A DNA stretch of 64,000 nt from Neobacillus pocheonensis (GTDB lineage Bacteria > Bacillota > Bacilli > Bacillales > Cytobacillaceae), in NCBI GenBank assembly GCA_023702235.1, contig JAMQCR010000001.1, positions 1,364,001-1,428,000 of the forward strand, given 5' to 3'. Positions within the stretch are counted from its first letter, which is position 1. The number at the start of each line of letters is the position of its first letter. Below are positions 18,952 through 26,642 of the stretch, in pieces. Under the pieces are notes generated by a model, which saw only the letters and a program-made list of their open reading frames with translations, searched no databases and was not told the origin of the DNA. Made by a program: the position numbers and the translations under genes.

Positions 18952-19097
18952 TTTATATGAATCTATTTTAAACTAGCACCATGGTGATTTTTTCCACTAA
19001 TAGAAGGTAACAATCATTGTAATATTAATTATATTAAATTTTCTGATAATAAACAAGAAGGAAAAATAAATTTTTATAAAATTAATGGGGCTGTTAT

Positions 19098-19329
19098 TAA
19101 CATCAGTCAAAATTGGCGAGCTAGATATTCCAAAAATTAATACAAGCTAGATCGTGAGCAGCCTTGTCAATTCATTCACTAACCATACATATAATGAAAA
19201 GGTAACAGCAATTGCCATTGAAAAACATCCACTAATTGAGTAGCTATCTCCAATGTTACCATTCACTCGACTATCCCAAAGACTTAAGGTTGGATTGAGT
19301 TTTGACACCAGTGGAAGGAGCGGTATTGA
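19098..19329 (+). pseudogene. MacA-like adaptor remnant (second copy)
   Basis: Scattered pieces align in order with the intact adaptor at 8.1 kb: GELDIPKI matches its [27 protein letters not shown] matches [17 protein letters not shown], and LKVGLSFDTS matches [10 protein letters not shown]. Stops and frame changes break it at several points, and both ends are missing. It sits exactly where an adaptor should be, just before the second MacB-like ATPase. Confidence 0.65.
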
Positions 19330-20038
19330 ATGAGCACTCCTATTATTCAAATGAAGAACATACTGAAGAGGTATATGCTTGGCGGTGAAACTCTCCATGC
19401 TCTAAATGATGTTTCACTTGAAATTCAAAAAGGCGAATTTTTAGCGATTATTGGTCCTTCTGGTTCGGGGAAATCGACTTTAATGAACATGATTGGGTGC
19501 CTTGACGGCAGGATGCTGGAACCTATTTCCTCCATGGAGAGGAAATAGGAAAAAAGGATGATAATCAACTGGCAGCCATTCGCAATCAAGAAGTAGGCTT
19601 TATTTTCCAAAATTTTAACCTACTACCAAGATTGACGGCTATGGAAAATGTTGAACTGCCGCTCCTATATACGAAAATGTCTGCAGGAAAAAGACGTGAA
19701 AGGGCATTAGAAGTTCTAGACCAGGTGGGATTGAAAGACCGTGCCGGACAATTGCCGACACAGCTTTCAGGTGGTCAGCAGCAAAGGGTTGCGATTGCCA
19801 GAGCACTTGTTGCCAAGCCTACGATACTCCTTGCGGATGAGCCGACTGGTGCACTTGATAGTAAAACGAGCAAGGAGATTCTGCAGGTCATGAAAGAGTT
19901 AAATGAATTGGGCAAACCGTTATTTTAATAAGCCATGACCTCTCAATAGCAAAACAAGCAAGCAGAATGGTAAGTCTTCAGGACGGCCGGCTTTTTGAGA
20001 ATGGCGATGAACTCTTAAGGCCGTTTTCAGTCCATTAA
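19330..20038 (+). pseudogene. MacB-like ABC ATPase, second copy, frameshifted
   Basis: Paralogue of the ATPase at 9.06 kb with the same start (MSTPIIQ). Walker [10 protein letters not shown] is near 19465, Q-loop FIFQNFNLL near 19605, signature LSGGQQQRV near 19765, Walker [13 protein letters not shown] near 19835 and the H-loop ISHDL near 19935. Frames change near 19510 and 19917; corrected it gives about 235 residues. No permease follows: a terminator and a minus-strand gene come next, so this copy has lost one partner and keeps the other only as a ruin. Confidence 0.82.
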
Positions 20039-20064
20039 AAGGGCACAGCGAATAAAAATAAAAA

Positions 20065-20112
20065 GGAGATGAATCAAAAAGCTGTTAAATAACGATTTTT
20101 TGATTCATCTCT
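20065..20112. terminator. Bidirectional terminator
   Basis: Perfect stem AGATGAATCAAAAA / TTTTTGATTCATCT with a 15-base loop, between the ATPase remnant and a minus-strand small gene. Confidence 0.75.
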
Positions 20113-20153
20113 TTGATCCGTGTTCATTCTATATTGGTTATAATACTTCCTTG

Positions 20154-20270
20154 CTAACTATCGGAATCTTCTTCATACGATTCATTTGACTTATCTCTAC
20201 AATCCCAACATTCACATCTATTTCTCTCCATTTTTGACAACTCGTTTCCACAAGAAATACACACATCCAT
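20154..20270 (-). CDS. Very small Cys-rich putative zinc-ribbon protein
   Basis: A 38-residue protein starting MDVCISCGNELSKMERNRCE and continuing CWDC before an acidic serine-rich tail. It has CxxC, 11 residues, then CxCxxC, a four- or five-cysteine zinc-binding pattern. AAGGGGTG stands about 9 bases before the ATG, and hairpins flank it on both sides. I do not recognise a family; the acidic tail and zinc knuckle would suit a protein-protein adaptor. It is below normal annotation size limits. Confidence 0.5.
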   Translation of the reverse strand: MDVCISCGNELSKMERNRCECWDCRDKSNESYEEDSDS

Positions 20271-20460
20271 TTACAAAACACCCCTTTTTCTTGTGTCTTT
20301 TCGGTTACCTCTTCATTACCAATATACTGTCACTTTCCAAGCAAAATGCAAGAAGTCGAAGAATAATTAAAACTACGGGACCAATGATTGTAATCAGTTT
20401 ATAACAACAAATGATCCTATGACCTTCCAAGGGTGCAGCAAAAACCATTTGTAAATAGTA

Positions 20461-20499
20461 AAAAAACTCATCCCAAGTATGATTTGGGTGAGTTTTTTT
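20461..20499. terminator. Bidirectional terminator
   Basis: Stem AAAAAACTCATCCCAA / TTTGGGTGAGTTTTTT, 6-base loop. Confidence 0.8.
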
Positions 20500-20627
20500 G
20501 ATAAAATTAGAGTAAAAGCCGCTAATACTTTCATTTTATATTCCATACAACTATAGTAATTTATATAATCTTCCACATTATTTACTGAATTAGATGGCTA
20601 TTGTTTATGCGTGAAAGGAGAGTATTA

Positions 20628-21194
20628 ATGGTAGAGATTAAATCGGTAAAAATTGATGGTGAGTGTATCCATATGTTTAATAGCGCAATCTATATTTTTG
20701 AGTCCAGTTCGGGATTTACCTTGGAATTAGGGATGATTGTAAGTGAGGTTGTTTTGAAAAAATATAGAAATGAGGAAAACCTAATTATCGAGATAGAATT
20801 ACAAGATGGTAGAGTCATAAATTCAATTATGCATCTACAAGGCTTGTCAGTAGGTTTACCTCAACTCAATTTATACTGTGATTTGAATGATCTGGAAGAA
20901 TATCAAGATTACCAAATCGTGAAAGAAAACGATTCTTCGTTTCCAAAAATAGAGGAAGGCATCACGTTAGAAGAAATAAGAAAATATGAAATGCCTATTG
21001 AAAAGGTCAAGTTAAAATTAAATTTACCTGTCGACCAATCTGAATGGCTAGCTAAGCAAAAAAAAGGAGAGTTAGACACTATTTTTAAAGAAGCTATATA
21101 TGATTACTGGAGAAAACAGTCGACTAATTCCCAATTCAATTGCCTGGTTGGTCAAGATGGCATTTCTGTTGAGGAGACCGGAAAGAAGGATTGA
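20628..21194 (+). CDS. Hypothetical protein, 188 residues
   Basis: A soluble acidic protein that I do not recognise. The first half (MVEIKSVKIDGECIHMFNSA, then a beta-rich part with LELGMIVSEVVLKKY) looks like a small beta-barrel; the second half holds helices with a KLKLNLPVDQSEWLAKQKK segment. I chose the ATG at 20628 because AAAGGAGAG precedes it at 6 bases; upstream in-frame codons lack a site. No signal peptide or membrane segment. Confidence 0.6.
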   Translation: MVEIKSVKIDGECIHMFNSAIYIFESSSGFTLELGMIVSEVVLKKYRNEENLIIEIELQDGRVINSIMHLQGLSVGLPQLNLYCDLNDLEEYQDYQIVKENDSSFPKIEEGITLEEIRKYEMPIEKVKLKLNLPVDQSEWLAKQKKGELDTIFKEAIYDYWRKQSTNSQFNCLVGQDGISVEETGKKD

Positions 21195-21261
21195 TCCAGA
21201 CTACCGCAACTTCCTTCGCATCTAATTGCTAACCTTCTATTATCCACCTAAATAGCTCTTT

Positions 21262-21350
21262 GCGATGAAGGAGATGCAGGAATAGCGTTTGTAACTGTTG
21301 ATAAATTTGGAGTGAGAAGCTTTAACTTTTATCGAAAAAATCTGCTAATT
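21262..21350 (+). pseudogene. PfkB-family sugar kinase remnant
   Basis: A short stretch encodes GDAGIAFVTVDKFGVRSFNF followed by YRK, matching the GxxTLAFVxxDxxGxRSFxFYR motif of fructokinase and KDG-kinase proteins. No start, nucleotide site or end is present, so only about 30 codons survive. Confidence 0.45.
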
Positions 21351-21408
21351 CTACAACAAAGTGGTTGAAGGTTAATGGAGAATCTGATAAGATAAACTAA
21401 ATGAAAAG

Positions 21409-21479
21409 GCTATGTGTGACTGGCGAACGCGGATAACCGTGAGGGAGCACATAGTGTAGCGGCCGTTCGCCTGGGCAGA
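21409..21479 (+). promoter_or_regulatory. ZTP (pfl-motif) riboswitch aptamer
   Basis: The pattern GTGACTGGCGAAC, GGATAACCGTGAGGGAGCAC and GGCCGTTCGCCTGGGCA is the consensus core of the pfl/ZTP riboswitch, which binds ZMP/ZTP, signals of low 10-formyl-tetrahydrofolate. The conserved 3' CGCCTGGGCA is complete. A terminator hairpin follows directly, and serA 130 bases later. ZTP riboswitches usually turn on one-carbon genes, so serine synthesis is a sensible target. Identification is from memory of the consensus, not a covariance search. Confidence 0.85.
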
Positions 21480-21508
21480 GGTAAGGGAAGTATCCCTTAC
21501 CTCTTTAT
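21477..21508 (+). terminator. Riboswitch-controlled terminator
   Basis: Perfect stem AGAGGTAAGGGA / TCCCTTACCTCT with a 4-base loop, then TTTATG. It is the expression platform of the ZTP riboswitch and overlaps the 3' end of the aptamer by a few bases, as expected for ligand-controlled folding. Confidence 0.85.
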
Positions 21509-21636
21509 GTTTATTTGTAGAGTTGTAAATACAGATTTTAATAAAATTTTGATGATGGCAAATTCCCTTTCATAAAACTTTTTTATTTAATTGAGGAATT
21601 TGAAACAATCATCAATAAAAAAGAGGAGAAAACAAG

Positions 21637-22836
21637 ATGAGCACACTAATTTTAGACAAAGTGAAAACAATCAAAACCCTAAATAATATTGCGGAAAGTG
21701 GTCTAAAAGTATTCAGTAACGATCACTTTACGATTGACAATGACAGTGAAAATCCTGATGCAATTGTTGTTCGCAGTTATAACATGCATTCAATCGATTT
21801 TGGTAATAATTTAAAAGCAATCGCACAGGCAGGGGCAGGTGTCAATAATATTCCAGTCGACAAATGTACAGAGCAAGGAATCGTTGTTTTTAATACTCCG
21901 GGTGCGAATGCGAATGCAGTTAAAGAAATGGTCCTAACCACATTAATGGCTTCATCCCGTAACCTTTTTGCCGGCGTGGCCTGGACAAAGACGTTAGAGG
22001 GCGAAGGCGAACAAGTTCCAAAGCTTGTTGAAGCAGGAAAGAAACAATTTGTTGGAAAAGAAATTAAAGGAAAAACGCTAGGTGTTATCGGTTTAGGCGC
22101 GATTGGTGCGCTTGTAGCGAATGATGCACTTGATTTAGACATGGATGTGATCGGGTTTGACCCGTTCATCTCTGTTGATACAGCTTGGAACTTGTCACGG
22201 AATGTACAGCGTGCGATGACGATTGAACAGCTGTTTGCTAACTCAGATTATATTACTGTACATGTTCCGTTAACCGATGACACAAGAGGAATGTTTAACA
22301 AAGAAACATTTAGCATCATGAAACAGGATGTTCATATTTTGAATTTCTCACGTGGTGAACTTGTAAATGAAATCGACATGGCAGTGGCACTTGAAGACGG
22401 AAAAGTTGGTATGTATATTACAGACTTCCCGAATGAAAATGTGCTGAAAATGAAAAATGCTGTTCCAATCCCACATCTTGGTGCCTCAACAAATGAATCA
22501 GAGGAAAACTGTGCCATTATGGCAGCTCGCCAGGTGAAGGAATTTCTGGAAAAAGGAAATATCAAAAACTCTGTGAATTTTCCAAACGCTTCCCTTCCTT
22601 ATACAGGAAAACGACGTGTGGCAGCTTTCCACCAAAACGTTCCAAACATGGTTGGTCAGATCACGTCCGCTATTTCAAGCTATAATTTGAATATCGCTGA
22701 CATGGTTAACAGAAGCCGTGGGGATTACGCTTATACAATGATTGACATTGACAATAAAGTAAACGGCGAAATCATTCCTGGTTTGGTGGAAAAAATCAAT
22801 CAAATCGAAGGCATCGTTACAGCCCGTATTATTTAA
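21637..22836 (+). CDS. serA: D-3-phosphoglycerate dehydrogenase SerA
   Basis: A 399-residue NAD-dependent dehydrogenase that catalyses the first step of serine synthesis. Rossmann motif GVIGLGAIGALVAND is near residue 150; the catalytic Arg is in NFSRGELVN, and the active-site His in PHLGASTNESEENC. A C-terminal ACT domain (about 322-399, NMVGQITSAISSYNLNIADM) should bind serine for feedback control. The start ATG follows AGAGGAGAAAAC. It lies alone, without serC, 130 bases after a ZTP riboswitch, so expression probably responds to folate one-carbon status. Intact. Confidence 0.93.
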   Translation: MSTLILDKVKTIKTLNNIAESGLKVFSNDHFTIDNDSENPDAIVVRSYNMHSIDFGNNLKAIAQAGAGVNNIPVDKCTEQGIVVFNTPGANANAVKEMVLTTLMASSRNLFAGVAWTKTLEGEGEQVPKLVEAGKKQFVGKEIKGKTLGVIGLGAIGALVANDALDLDMDVIGFDPFISVDTAWNLSRNVQRAMTIEQLFANSDYITVHVPLTDDTRGMFNKETFSIMKQDVHILNFSRGELVNEIDMAVALEDGKVGMYITDFPNENVLKMKNAVPIPHLGASTNESEENCAIMAARQVKEFLEKGNIKNSVNFPNASLPYTGKRRVAAFHQNVPNMVGQITSAISSYNLNIADMVNRSRGDYAYTMIDIDNKVNGEIIPGLVEKINQIEGIVTARII

Positions 22837-22928
22837 TTGAACAGGAAAACTATGAAAGTATGGAAAACCTCCATGAAGATCTTTCTTGTTTAAGAAGTAT
22901 AGGTTCCTACCGTATTTAAAGGGCAAAA

Positions 22929-22957
22929 ACTCTAGGTCTCCAGATCTAGAGTTTTTT
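22929..22957 (+). terminator. Rho-independent terminator of serA
   Basis: Stem AACTCTAG / CTAGAGTT, 10-base loop, then TTTT. Confidence 0.75.
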
Positions 22958-23067
22958 GTTGTACTGTAATGAGGGTGTATTTAGTCGAGAAACTCAATTT
23001 TGAAACCCGATGTAAGAATGAACGACGTGATTCAGTTCATAATAGATAACGAAAAGGAGGGAACAGA

Positions 23068-23202
23068 ATGGATCAAAAGTATAATACGAACGATGATGCC
23101 ACTGTGGAATTAAAGAAATCACTAAGAAAAAGTCCACCAAGAAATAACCCAAACATGAGTGATGCAGCTGAAAGATCTAGGGAAGAAAAGCTAGTGGTAT
23201 AA
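23068..23202 (+). CDS. Small hypothetical protein, 44 residues
   Basis: Starts MDQKYNTNDDATVELKK and ends REEKLVV; charged, Asn/Ser/Pro-containing and probably disordered. AAAAGGAGGG lies 7 bases before the ATG. I do not know a family. The next small gene follows after 44 bases with an excellent binding site, so the two form an operon of spore- or stress-like small proteins (inference from composition). Confidence 0.6.
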   Translation: MDQKYNTNDDATVELKKSLRKSPPRNNPNMSDAAERSREEKLVV

Positions 23203-23246
23203 GCTAAGGGCAAGGTCAATAATCAAGTTAATTGGAGGTGATATCA

Positions 23247-23396
23247 ATGCCAGAGAAAAATCCTATTGAGTATACAGGGAAAGTTCTCGATCAAAGAAAT
23301 GATCTTACTGGTCCTGACGACTCGGGTAAAGCGTCATATCCCGAACGACCAAACCATGTACCGATTCAGCAGCCAAATAGGAATAAGGTTAAATAG
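23247..23396 (+). CDS. Small hypothetical protein, 49 residues
   Basis: Starts MPEKNPIEYTGKVLDQRN and ends QQPNRNKVK; hydrophilic, Pro/Asn/Asp-rich, without membrane segments. TTGGAGGTGATATCA before the ATG is a near-perfect binding site, which makes translation likely. Function unknown; probably co-transcribed with the 44-residue gene upstream. Confidence 0.6.
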   Translation: MPEKNPIEYTGKVLDQRNDLTGPDDSGKASYPERPNHVPIQQPNRNKVK

Positions 23397-23776
23397 ACTG
23401 TTTGGTAAATTGGCAATTTAAAGGACGCCTTATACTCATCAGAAAATTGATAACAAGAGGGAGAAATAGTAACGGGTTACGTTTCATATCACAAACATTA
23501 AACATGTTAGATAAATGACTATCAAATCAATTGATAGTCATTTTTAATGATACATAGCTATTTTTAAGTAATTTTCATCCGAATTTGAGTAGGATTTATA
23601 ATTGCAATTGTAAGCATGCTTTTAATTGAATTTTTTGTAAATTCATAATGACAATTCCAAATATCCCTTCTATAATCAATATTAATTTAGTTCTAATGCA
23701 TCGGGAAACGCCGTAGGATAACGAAGAAAAATTAAATCAGGACTTTTGTATTAATCATGGAAAATGGGGAGATTGT
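23397..23776. other. Intergenic region with terminator
   Basis: No gene seen. Stem AAATGACTATCAA / TTGATAGTCATTTTT at 23513-23545 is a good terminator for the two small genes before it. The rest is AT-rich without recognisable features. Confidence 0.6.
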
Positions 23777-24100
23777 ATGTTAGTTGTAACGAAGGAATAG
23801 ATTGATGGGTATAAAATTAAAGAGGTGAAAGGGGCTTGTTTTGGTCTTGTTGTGAGAAGTCGTGGTTTTGACGGACAGCTCACTGCGGCTTTTTATTCTC
23901 TCGCAGGTGGGTAGATTCATGAATATACAGAAATGCTTGAGGATGCAAGAAAACAAGCATTAGATCGCTTAACACAAAATGCCCATTCAATGGGTGCCAA
24001 TGCAATAGTCATGTTTCGATTTGATTCAGGGGAAATTGGGCAAAACATGAGTGAAATTGTAGCCTACGGGACAGCAGCTGTAGTCGAAAAGGTTGAGTAA
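23777..24100 (+). pseudogene. YbjQ/DUF74 family protein with two in-frame TAG codons
   Basis: A full-length (107-codon) YbjQ-like heavy-metal-binding-domain protein broken only by two amber codons at 23798-23800 and 23912-23914. The frame otherwise reads MLVVTKE-stop-IDGYKIKEVKGACFG and VVRSRGFDG, then a TAG where the family has a Glu before IHEYTEML, then NAHSMGANAIVMFRFDSG, VAYGTAAVVEKVE. The family forms a pentameric beta barrel of unknown role. The second stop replaces Glu (GAG to TAG); the first replaces a variable residue. Substitutions rather than indels argue against homopolymer errors. A small membrane gene follows after 3 bases. Confidence 0.8.
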
Positions 24101-24103
24101 AAT

Positions 24104-24343
24104 ATGAAGTGGCTTTGGTATTATCTGTTATTTCATATTTGCTTTTTACTTGTCTTCTGGTTCTATTCTAAACATAAGGACAAGCGCTATAAAACAAATA
24201 ACAGTACCCATTTGGAAGACTTTGAGCCGACACAAGAAGTTTCCATTGACCCGGTATCGAAGATTTTGAAACGAGTCTATGTTAATCCGAATACCGGAGA
24301 GCGCAAATATATTGAAGAAAAAGGAGAGGATAGCTATGATTGA
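24104..24343 (+). CDS. Small membrane protein downstream of YbjQ
   Basis: A 79-residue protein: one N-terminal membrane helix (WLWYYLLFHICFLLVFWFYS), then a hydrophilic cytoplasmic tail with ILKRVYVNPNTGERKYIEEK. It starts 3 bases after the ybjQ-like stop, so it is in the same operon, and its end overlaps an ATG at 24337. I do not recognise a family. The pairing suggests it anchors or works with the YbjQ-like protein. Confidence 0.6.
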   Translation: MKWLWYYLLFHICFLLVFWFYSKHKDKRYKTNNSTHLEDFEPTQEVSIDPVSKILKRVYVNPNTGERKYIEEKGEDSYD

Positions 24344-24450
24344 AAAGAAACATATTTTTGGAAAAACAGTATGGCTATCAGGTACCTTGACTCTTCCTTG
24401 AAGATGCAAAGGATGCATTTTTCTTTCTACAATCACATGGTCAAGATTAG
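24337..24450 (+). pseudogene. Unidentified gene reduced to its two ends
   Basis: An ATG overlapping the previous stop begins MIEKKHIFGKTVWLSGTLTL and stops; one frame over EDAKDAFFFLQSHGQD ends at 24450. The start resembles the beginning of a short-chain dehydrogenase (KTVWLSGASSGIG), the end some other C-terminus. I think a large internal deletion joined both, but the identity is weak. Confidence 0.25.
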
Positions 24451-24484
24451 AACACTTCTAAAAAACAACAAATAAGGAAAGAAT

Positions 24485-24516
24485 GGCTCGAAGAAGACTT
24501 CGTGCCAATTTTTATT
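24485..24516 (+). terminator. Rho-independent terminator
   Basis: Stem GGCTCGAAG / CTTCGTGCC, 4-base loop, then AATTTTTATT. The next 280 bases to the transpeptidase remnant hold nothing I can recognise. Confidence 0.75.
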
Positions 24517-24796
24517 ATAATATCAAGGTTTTATGGTCTTTTATCTTATTTTTACATATCAAATCACAAGGAACCCATCCTTCCCCTGATTTATATTTTT
24601 AAATGAATAGGTATAACGCTAAAAAATGGTAAATTATGATGAACTAGTTTAACATATATTCTATTAATAGTTACTCAATTAGGAAGTATGGTAAACATCA
24701 AAGTATTCCAATATTTTACTAAACTAGTTCAGTGTGAGCGGCTATTATAAAGAGTCTAAAGGGTTTTGTAATAGGAGGTTAATAGGATAAAAAATT

Positions 24797-25386
24797 GTGT
24801 CACGGTACAGGTCTTTGAATATGGGGTGGAAATTTTTAGAGGTTTCAATTAGATCTAAAAATTTGGATGTAAGCGCAGAATCGAAGCGGATTCAGGAAGC
24901 CTCTGAAAAAGGAGAAAAATCGATTGTTGCCGATAATATTTACGGAGTTGGTTGGAGCACTTATGGGACGGCTATCATACTATAACGAACAACGGCATTG
25001 GCGATACGTATGCTGAAGTGTCTATTCAGGAACAACGTATCTGGATTTATAAAAATGGGCAATTAGTAGTTACAACTCCTGTTGTAACCGGCAGACATGA
25101 GGTCAATGAAGATACACCATCTGGAGTGTGGTATATCATGTATAAACAGTCACCATCCACGCTCAAGGGCAGTGAAGTAGGCAATTTGAATTATTCAGTT
25201 AAAGTAGCTTATTGAGCGCCATTTACGAACAGCGGATGCGGGTTTCACGATGCCAGCTGGCGGACAAACTGGGCAAGTACTGCCTATCTTACCCAAGGGT
25301 CAGGTGGATGCGTCAACACCCCGCCAAGTGTTATGAAAGCCGTGTATGATAATCTCAGTCAAAACGAACCAGTTGTCCTTTATTAA
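24797..25386 (+). pseudogene. L,D-transpeptidase (YkuD domain), frameshifted
   Basis: C-terminal half of an exported L,D-transpeptidase that crosslinks peptidoglycan. The spacer part (VSAESKRIQEASEKGEKSIV, then DNIYGVGWSTYG) leads into the YkuD domain: AEVSIQEQRIWIYKNGQLV, TGRHEVNEDTPSG, then SGCGFHDASWR and GSGGCVNTPP. A frameshift lies near 24965 and a TGA at 25213 replaces a residue (VAY-stop-APFTNSG). The catalytic Cys is kept, but the usual SHGC motif reads GSGGC here. The N-terminal membrane anchor and binding domain are missing. Confidence 0.8.
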
Positions 25387-25881
25387 GAAATGGCAATCAA
25401 CTCATGGGACAATGTATGCATCCGAAACGACTAAGAACGTTGCGAGTATTTGGTTATCAAAATACTTCAAAAACTTATGCTATTTATAACATCATTTTTC
25501 ATTTACCTGGTTAGGATCTGACATTTTCGCTGAATCATTGAAAAGTATTTTCTTTAAAAGCATTAACAGAAGCAGGAAATCGTTTATGATTTCCTGCTTC
25601 TTCTTTTTTTATTCGAAAAAGCCGATTTTGACGTTCATAAAACTCGAAATATAATTTATCTTTTCCATTTGAATTTTTGGTTTATTAAACAGATATATAT
25701 CTTATAAGAGACATAATCCGACAAAATCAGTAAATACTATGCAAATAAATAACAAAAATTCTATTTTTCTTGTGGGAGAAAATAAAGACTTACAAAAATT
25801 TCAAGATTATTACCTAGTTAAAGTAAATGGCTAATAGTAGCTCTATTTTCTTTTTTATAGAAATGGAGGCATATAAAAGGG
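25387..25881. other. Intergenic region with terminator
   Basis: No gene seen. A strong terminator, stem GAAGCAGGAAATC / GATTTCCTGCTTC then TTCTTTTTTT, lies at 25569-25608. The remaining sequence is AT-rich. Confidence 0.6.
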
Positions 25882-26150
25882 ATGAAATGGATACGGTTAC
25901 TAAAAGTATTGACCTGTTTTAGTTTTATTTTCCATACAAATGCCTCTGCAAAGATGATAAGGAGGAAGCAAGTGGAACCAACCGGACAAGTGGTTTTGGA
26001 AGTCCATACATTGAAAAAGTTTATTGCTTTGACGTTTGATGATGGCCTAATCCTATTTATCCTCCACAAGTACTTTCACTTTTGAAGGTATGAAGCGCAT
26101 GCTACCTTTTTCCAAATAGGATACAGAATGTTACGATTTTTTTTGAACTC
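25882..26150 (+). pseudogene. Polysaccharide deacetylase, N-terminal remnant
   Basis: A protein start with a signal-like helix (WIRLLKVLTCFSFIFHTNAS) and then LEVHTLKKFIALTFDDGL, the first catalytic motif (TFDDG) of NodB-type polysaccharide deacetylases. In shifted frames the family pattern continues: PIYPPQVLSLL and YEAHATFFQIGYRM. Frame breaks lie near 26045 and 26085, and after about 26130 no further NodB sequence is found. So the 5' third of a PgdA-like cell-wall deacetylase gene survives. Downstream to 26642 I see only AT-rich sequence without a gene. Confidence 0.7.
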
Positions 26151-26642
26151 TTAAGGGTATCCAACGCATAACCAGTTTTAATTAAGTAGATTCATACTTT
26201 AAAAGTATAATAATATTACTTATTTGACAAAACGGAAAATAGTATTGACGAAATGTCAACATTTAGATATATTTTACTATAATAATTACTTTAAAAAACA
26301 AATAAATTTTGTTTGTGTCAACAAATACCTGAAAAGGGTTTTTTTGTAAGTGGTTTCTTTTGTTTCCTACTATTAAAGTTAGTAGGAATTTCCATTTTCG
26401 TTTTCTGGTAAAAACAAAATCCATTATTAGCCAAATATATGACAATATATCCTAGGGTTAAGATTTTGTTAGGTTACATAAAATACTAAAAAAAATTATC
26501 GAGAAGAGAAAAAGTATTTGTTTTGCGGCTTTCTTCGATTTTGGTTACATGAAATTTAGAAATATAATTGTAATTGAAAAACTCTTGTAGAATGGCTAAT
26601 TTAATTTAAAATTAATTTGTGACAACCTTTGGAGGAATAGAC

